From NCBI GenBank assembly GCA_029721435.1, contig CM056587.1, forward strand, positions 19,228,667 to 19,292,666: a stretch of 64,000 nt of DNA, read 5' to 3'. This DNA is from Gymnothorax reevesii (lineage: Eukaryota > Chordata > Actinopteri > Anguilliformes > Muraenidae). The translations under genes and the position numbers were made by a program. Of the stretch, positions 45,101-64,000 are shown one piece after another (position 1 is the first letter of the stretch; each line of letters begins with the position of its first letter). Below the pieces are notes generated by a model that saw only the letters and a list, made by a program, of their open reading frames with translations, searched no databases and was not told the origin of the DNA.

Positions 45101-48100
45101 AACATCTATTTTTAACATCTGTATAACCTGCTGCTTTACAGGGAAATGTGTATAAAATGATTTACAAGATCTGGATATGTACCATGTATTGCAATGCTGT
45201 GGCCATAAAAACATGATATGAATATTTGGTTTCAAACATGGTTTGAATATTTCTCCCAATATACAGTAAGTGTCATATAGCTTCAGTAAAGTGCTACCAC
45301 CAGCAGAAGCAGAATATGAATGTGACATTGTCAAAAAATATGAAAAAAACTTTTTCTGTTTTTGAATGTACCAAATGGAAAACTTGAGTGAACAGTTAGT
45401 ATTTAAGGGGTTAAAACAATTGTGTGGAACCACTTGACATTGCATTCTCAAGTCGAACATTTCATTTTATTGAGCAAATTTTTGAGAAGTTATTTTACCA
45501 GGTTTTTGAGATCCATGACCAAAAGATCATTAAGTTGGGTGACAATGTTTGAGGTAGTAAGTTTTTCTAAAAAACATTTGTGTACAACTAAATGTGTGGG
45601 TTAACAGACAATCTGTTTACAACAGAATGGATTGAAATCCATATCCATGTTTGTATTGTAACAATACATTTATCCCATAAACAGAAGTAAGTCTCTTTTG
45701 GGGCAGAGGTCAGCCTTCATGATAATCTACTGTACTTGACTTAGCTTTTATATTTGTATGCACACCCATTGCTTTTGTTCATGACCCTGTAGCCTCTGGC
45801 AATTGCTGAAAAGAACCATAAAACATGATTATTTTCGGTTTATCATGTCAAATAAGCCCTTACAGACACCAGAAAACAGCATGCAAGAAAAAAATGAAAC
45901 CAGATGAAATAAAGTCTAACACGCATTTCTATCTACACAGGAGCCAATACAGAGTATTTTTCGACTTAGCAAAATCCTTTTCCCTCTGTATCCATGCATT
46001 TTTTCCCCCTGTGTTGCCTTTAAATTCACCAAGGGCCACACAGACTCTAAGCACTTTAAACACTGTTGTTTCTCTTAGTGGGATGATGCCTGATCCTTTA
46101 AATACAGCCAGACAAAGCTCCAAGAGACAGGCTAAGACAGCGATACCTGTAGAAAGAGACCAGCTTCCTGGGAGTGAAATGATCACTTTTTGTTTCTGCA
46201 GAGCTGTACTGTGGAACAGGCAGCAGTCGTTTCCCCAGAGAGCCAATGAAAGGACACCTCTGATAATCTCTCTCTGTGTGGTCTTGCTCCTACCACAACT
46301 CCAGGTAGCCTTTACACGGTCATTTCTACGCACCTTCGTCAGCAGAACTGTGTGGGAAAATTATAGTCCGGCGGAGGGAAAACATTTTAAATATAAGGTC
46401 TGTATTCCCAATAATGTCGAAGAATTTATTTGGTAAACATACAATGTTTTATGAACAAACAAAATGATCATCAGTCCTTGTGCAATTAGTATTGTGTTTG
46501 CTGCTATCTAAGGTACAGTGCCAAAGCTTACAATTGATGTCTTCTTAGTGCTCACTGTCTGCAATGGGCCGATTATTTGGCCTCCGGTATTTCTGCTTGC
46601 AGCTCAATCATGAACGGCACAGCCAAACAACTTAGCACATGATGCTGATCTCACTTGAGTCCCGAGGTATACGCTCGCCAAGAGTGAATTCAATTGGATG
46701 AATGGTTGTCAAGATAATCAAAAGGACAGACATACAGAGTCTCCATCCATTTTATGAGGATATGACTCTGAATTGTAATGATTGGGATATTTCCAAATTA
46801 GAATGCAGAGTAAGAATGCTCACCGGTATGATATTTATCAAAACTTCTATATGCCTTATACTTATAAATTAACTTTTGTTGACCAATAACTCAACCTGAC
46901 ATGTAGGAAAAGTGTCAGTAAGGTCTGTTTCAGAGAAGAGAAGCCACTTTTCTATTTAAAGGCTCTCACCTGTGCCTTAAATGTAATAAACAAAGACAAA
47001 ACAGCAGCTTGACCTAGAGAGTTTATAAATTAAGAATTATAAAATGTATATAATTTATAGCTAAATACAAACAATCTCTGCAGAAGAGTGTATTCTTAGC
47101 CCTTGGTTTCAAGCTTTTATATCGTTTTAAAATATTAATATTTCTACTCATCGTAGGAAAAAGCTTTGCTCATTTATTTCATAGGACAGGTGAATAAAAC
47201 AGGAATGAGATGATCAAAAAATATTAACTCCCACACACCATCTAATGATCAAAAAATATTTATTGGAAAGTCATCAAAGACAGCACCCAGAGCATTCCAC
47301 TGCTCTTTTCTCGTACCTGTGAGTTTCTTTATTTATAGGATCCTATGGGTAATGCTGCTCGGCGAGCCATGGTCTGGAGAAGTAATGTATTTCCCTAGGA
47401 CAGGGGACTAGAGCTCAAACTAGGGCTAAATGGAGCTATAGCCAACAAGAGCAAAACCAAGAGGGCTCGTACGAGGCTATAGGAAAAACTCGATCAAAGA
47501 AACTGCATGACAGTGCAGTGATCGCTCCCTGATGGAAGTCAAGAAATACTAGTAAATAATAACTAAACGTTAAATTGATTATTTAAATTATAGGAAATTA
47601 TGGGAAAATGTGATTGTGAGAATGCCTCTGTGAAGATTATTTTTAGAGAATAACAACTCTAATAATTCCTAACGAGATGTCTGAACAAGAGCTAAATTCT
47701 GTTCCAGTGGGCAGATAAGATCACTGCATCTTTTTCTTCTTCCCTCTTCCTCCAGAATCTTCCTCAAAGTCCTTCATGCTCATCTCACTTGAGCACAAAC
47801 AGCATTTCCCAGGTCAGCATGTACGAGTACAGATTAAATGCCTATTCGTAGTATACTTATGCATCGAAAATGTTCAGGTTTTAAAAAATGATCTGAAAAT
47901 GGGAAAAAAAAAAAAAAAGATACTCTATTTGCTTAATTCCTTAACTTTGGCAGGGCATCTCAAGATCAAGCAGGCCCAGAATTTTAACAAATTATTTTTT
48001 CTACTGAGAATTGTAAATTACCCATGCATTCATACCATCCTGATTGATTTTGATGAGTGACACTTCACCGGTCAGACTCGCCTTCAATTTCCTGGCCTCG

Positions 48101-50214
48101 CTGTGTGAATTATGCCTGCCTTTCAACTGCACAAGATTCTTCATTATGAGCAGATGGGGCATGCCATGTCCTGGAGGCTAACCAGTTGAAATATATTCAT
48201 AGGTTATACATGAGGATGCATATCCATAAAAAAATCTGTTAGCTGAAATACAGTACCTGTATATTATGACTCATATTTTTCCGCAATGAACAAGTAAATT
48301 ACAAATATTATTACTCAATGAAAGAATCTACAGAACTATTATGAGAATGGACTGTGTGGCATGTATGCGAGTGAGTATGCACATCTTTCTCATTATGCAC
48401 TACCTGAAAAATGTAGGATGTTACTTATTTGCAGAACTCAGAACACTCTAAAAGGGTACTGAGAGACTCCTGTACAGCAAACAGCATTCCTTCCATCCAG
48501 GGAATGTGTCCTGCTCCATGATCCCCTAGAACAACCACATGGCATTGTATGGGCAGGCATGTGCACACGCACACACGCGCACACAGCTCTGAGGGGCGGA
48601 GCACAAACACAAATGTACTTCCATCTCCCTGATCGCACATAATTTCTGCTTTGGCTTCCAGTCACAGGAGCACAACACCAACATGCAAGCAGTTTCTTCA
48701 TGGATCCAATAATACTCTTCAGGGACCAATCTTAAGTTCTGTTTGTTACATGACGGCATTGGGCCACTCAATAACATATTGCACAGTGTGACTACTTATT
48801 GACTTATGCAGCCAAAGCCACAGATATTGTGGAGGCGAAGACAAGGTCTTGGTTTTCCATCCTCTGTAGTATACACCACATAGTAGTGAGAGGTTATTTA
48901 GAACCAACCCAAAAAGTAACAGAAAGCAGAACACAGTAACTTCGGACAAAAGTAGCTCCAGGGAGCTGGACTGAATCCCTGCCAACAAGTCTGCACTGGC
49001 TTCAGGGCAGTTTAAATATCCTGAGCCTGTAGGCGGCCATGGCAACAAGATCATACATCACCCCCAGCTAGCAGTCAAGTTTTCACTCTTGTGTAAGGGT
49101 TCTTTACAAGTGCAAGTGGTTGTGCCTGGATACAGCTGCTTCTGGATACCACCACCAAAAAAAAGAAGAAAAAAAAAAAAAGAAAACCACATCTCATTTT
49201 CCAATCACTTCTATTTCTACCCCCGCCTTTTCTGGCACTGTCCGATTAGCTGATTGATATCTGCCATCATTAACAGATTAGAGATTAGAATAGAATCTCT
49301 TTAAAGGAGTGAAAAGGTAACACTGTCACCATCCATTGGAGCACTGACGTGCCATATGAGATATACAAGTCCTGCAGTAACCTCACCTTTCAACCTGCTC
49401 CACGCAACTTTGCATGACAAGCCAAAAACCATACCTCAAATTCGCTCGGTTGCAAAAACCAATCAGTTTAATGACCAGCCAATTCATTCCTAGGCAGCAT
49501 TGTTTGTTCCAAAGGCATAGTTCTATCATATGGATGAGATAAAATATCAATGTCTTTCTAAGACTGTGAGCTAATGAAGCCCGTGAAACAGCCCACATTT
49601 GCATATATTAAAGCAATCAATATGTTTTCCACTATTAATGACACTGGTAAAACTTAGTACGAATCAAGTGCAATCATGAATTGCACACAAGAATGAATGC
49701 CGAAATGGGAGATGGTGTTCAAAAAAAGTTTGGGATTTCCCCCCCAAACGAATCATTTGAAATTATGCCATCCTAACCATATTATTCATATATGTAAAGG
49801 TGTCCTATTTGAGAGGTTGGTCAGGTCTATTTATTAATCATCATAGGTTACATATTAGCATTTAACATTCTGTAATGGTTTGGGTTGTTAAACATGAAAG
49901 CATCAATGGTTACAGGATGAGCATAATCATGCTGTTAAAAGGTTAGTTTAAAGGGGTTAGCTTACTGCAGGGCTTTCATTCCCAAGGTTGAGGAGACACT
50001 TCATCGAAGTGGTGATATTTCCCCAAAAATTCTACATTTATGTCCACATTGAGATTTGAAAACTATATCACTAGTCAAATAACCAATTGTCTGTATATTT
50101 TTATATTTAAGCCACTGCGCCCGCTTGACCAAACGAGGCCAAAATGAAACGCCCCCTATTGGCCAAAGTATTGGTCCAATTCGGCTGAAAATGGAATTTG
50201 GTCTAGACCTTATG
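45101..50214. other. Unassigned intergenic sequence
   Basis: No gene, RNA or mobile element could be supported. Open frames such as 45825-46436 have no recognisable domain and contain no convincing splice pattern. Simple A-runs occur at 47907 and 49157. Confidence 0.4.
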
Positions 50215-50680
50215 AAATATGAAAAGGATCGGTGAAAAACTGAAGACACAAACGCACACAAGCCAAAATTTACACACGTACGCAAGCACAGACGCATGAC
50301 AGCCCAACACTAAAGACCCAGAGTATAGCATAAGCCCCTTGGGCCTTTTGGCCGAGTGGGCTGAAAATTTGAGCATCTTAGCTTGTCGAATAAAGGAGCT
50401 ACTGGGACTGTTTGAAATTTTGCAGAAAAAGCCACCTGGTGGCCAAACCAAGAATCGCAGCATGACCAAAATCGAAGCGAGGCGACATCTTGGGCCCATA
50501 TACATGCATATAAAATAGGAAAAAGGATCTGTTGAGAAGTGAGGGCGCTGAAACGACAATTGTGGACGCACTAAGGCACACACGCACGCACGCACAACAG
50601 ACCACCACTAATGACCCTAAGCACAGCATAAGCCCCTTGGGCCTGTCAGCTAAGCGGGCTAAAAATTGTTGCTCCATGTG
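50215..50680. repeat. Imperfect direct repeat, about 300-bp period
   Basis: 'agcataagccccttgggcct' with surrounding sequence occurs at about 50325 and 50625. Both are preceded by 'acacacgcacgcacgcac'-like and 'aaaaggatc-gttgag' blocks, giving two units. The phrase 'gccacctggtggccaa' in between recurs as 'gccacctggcggccaa' in an atp1a1 intron near 62476. Confidence 0.7.
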
Positions 50681-50742
50681 TCATTAGAATAGGACCGAAG
50701 TCAAACACTGGCATAGATACAAATATCTTGCACACTCTAGAT

Positions 50743-51049
50743 CAGAGGTGGGCAGCGAGGGCCGTATCTATCCCTGGTTTTCACACCAACGTCTGGTCTT
50801 TAATTAGTTGATTGTCTCAATTAGCCAAACCATTTATGAAATCTGACGTTTCATGCGCATTTCTTTAAATTATCATGAAACTACAGAGACTAGTCTTGTC
50901 TCCCTTCATAAAACATTTTCTTTTGATCGAATCATTGCGAAAATCTATATTTGTGCATGCAATCAATTAACTCAATTAGTCAGGGTAATTGATAGGAATG
51001 AAAACCTGCATACACACCGGCCCTCCAGGACCGTGATTGCCCACCCCTG
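50743..51049 (-). mobile_element. hAT-type MITE, copy 2 (307 bp)
   Basis: Reverse complement of the element at 34829-35135, the same length. The 8-bp target duplication 'ctctagat' lies at 50735-50742 and 51050-51057. Ends are 'cagaggtgggcag' and 'cccacccctg'. Confidence 0.93.
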
Positions 51050-51057
51050 CTCTAGAT

Positions 51058-51831
51058 AATCAATTTAAAATTGAATAATAGCCTGGCATTTTCAAATGTT
51101 AACCTCTTCATCATTTCATTATGAAAAAGAACAATGTTTAAAAAAGAAAAAAAGAGCAGAACAGTGCACCTTTCAGTATTATGTCAAACACAGGTAATGC
51201 ACTTCTGCTGTCATCACTGTTATGTCTAACACTGTCAAAATATTTAAACTTTGTCTGAAATGACCTTTCTAAAGTACTCTAGAATGCAACTAGAGAGCAC
51301 TACAGCACATACAGAACTGACCAATACAAAAGGAACAGGGCAGTTTCAGCAAGAGTTATTGGACAATTTCTGTAAGCAAGCAAAATGTGTTTCTCTGTTA
51401 TGGGATGTAAGGCAGTGAACTCTTGAACTTCTGATGCTTAAATTAGCAGAGTACACAGCACAGGATCTTAAATCCAAATTTGGTTTGAACTGTACAAGAG
51501 AACTACTTACAGTACTTGCCTGTTCTAAAACTGAAACAGACCTTTTTTTCCCACCCACTGAAACCTGTTTAGATGGCAATGATGTTCCCCTTTCTAGTTT
51601 CTGTGGCAGATGTGGATAGTTGGTGTAGAGGGTTGAAGGTTTAAAACTTAACAGATCCAACATTAAGTGGTCACAATTCCGCACAGGTGCAACACTACAG
51701 ACGTCCCTTTGATACATGGATGAAAATTGTCAACATATTTTTTATAACACCAGAGTCAGTGTCCCAGATCAATCCAAAAACTGGGAAGAAAGGGGGAAAA
51801 AAAGGAGACTTCAGTAAGACCTGAATGAATG
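51058..51831. other. Unassigned sequence downstream of atp1a1
   Basis: A 123-codon minus-strand frame at 51346-51717 shows no known domain; it could be part of a longer atp1a1 3' UTR. Confidence 0.4.
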
Positions 51832-51837
51832 TTTATT
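51832..51837 (-). promoter_or_regulatory. AATAAA polyadenylation signal, atp1a1
   Basis: On the minus strand AATAAA lies about 190 bases after the stop codon, giving a short 3' UTR (about 52025 to 51810). Use is inferred from position. Confidence 0.55.
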
Positions 51838-52025
51838 TTATATTACACTGTTAAAAACATGTATAAAATTTGTCCTTCTCCGGAACAAAGGCACACAATG
51901 TCTCGGTTCACAATCTCAGGTTGTGTCAAGCTTTCTCTATACAAAACATCCAAAAGTTACTGAGGTTAAAATTCAGAGCAGCAAGACTACCATGCAAGAG
52001 AAGTGTGTGACGTGGATGGGATGCA

Positions 52026-63789
<11,764 letters not shown>

Positions 63790-64000
63790 CTGACAGACAA
63801 GGGGGGGGGGATAAGACTTACTTTCTCAGGCATAAACTAAACCATCTGTCATTCAAAGTTCAATATTAAGAATTACAGACTAGCCAAGTCAGGTAAAAGT
63901 TGGCAAGACCAAATTGTTGCAATCTTACTACTTGTTTAGATACAGAAAAGTTTACTCGCAACTTGCAGAGCATATAAAGTTCAACTAAGATGTGGTAACA

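Noticed and set aside
45825..46436. 203-codon open frame on the plus strand
   Set aside because: No recognisable domain, low-complexity coding pattern and an overlapping minus-strand frame; likely chance.
51346..51717. 123-codon minus-strand open frame downstream of atp1a1
   Set aside because: No domain and no splice context; may be 3' UTR. Not called as a gene.

Overview
This window looks like nuclear DNA of a ray-finned (probably teleost) fish. The reasons are spliced vertebrate genes with long introns, many Tc1-like DNA transposons, hAT-type MITEs, L1-like and RNase H-bearing LINEs, and a V-SINE-like tRNA-derived SINE. I see no bacterial-style gene organisation, tRNA gene, rRNA gene or CRISPR array. 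The species cannot be fixed from the sequence alone.

Two host genes are supported. On the plus strand at about 6.9-13.8 kb is an immunoglobulin-superfamily membrane receptor of the CD2/CD58/CD48 type. It has a cysteine-free V-like domain, a four-cysteine C2-like domain, a transmembrane exon and a tail assembled from several very small phase 1-1 exons, two of which are 60-bp duplicates. Its signal-peptide exon was not found. On the minus strand, from 63.79 kb down to the stop codon at 52.03 kb, are the last 17 exons of a Na+/K+-ATPase alpha-1 gene (atp1a1). Its N-terminal exons lie beyond the right edge. The two genes converge tail to tail. ATP1A1 and CD58 are convergent neighbours on human chromosome 1p13, so the Ig gene is a strong positional candidate for the fish member of the CD58/CD2 lineage.

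The rest of the window is mostly transposon-derived. 0-5 kb: the 3' end of one Tc1 element, a CR1/L2-like LINE tail, an inverted pair of an unclassified repeat with a Tc1 inserted in one arm, and a tandem repeat rich in TGACCT motifs. 9-20 kb: two degenerate Tc1 elements, a SINE-tail insertion and a 1-kb TIR element. 19.8-23 kb: a LINE with RNase H domain nested in an older LINE. 23.4-29 kb: a 773-bp near-perfect inverted repeat enclosing an R2-like retrotransposon remnant and a deleted Tc1. 30.3-32.7 kb: a Tc1 inserted in a TA microsatellite and itself carrying an L1 3' fragment. 34.8 and 50.7 kb: two 307-bp hAT MITEs with perfect 8-bp target duplications. 35.9-40.2 kb: an L1-like LINE interrupted by a solo LTR and a V-SINE. 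43.6-45.1 kb: another dead Tc1. The atp1a1 introns hold several more TIR elements and a second TGACCT-rich tandem array. All transposon genes examined carry frameshifts, stops or deletions.

Boundaries of coding exons were set by reading frame, GT/AG splice sites and phase agreement. Repeat boundaries come from terminal repeats and target-site duplications where these are visible and are otherwise approximate.
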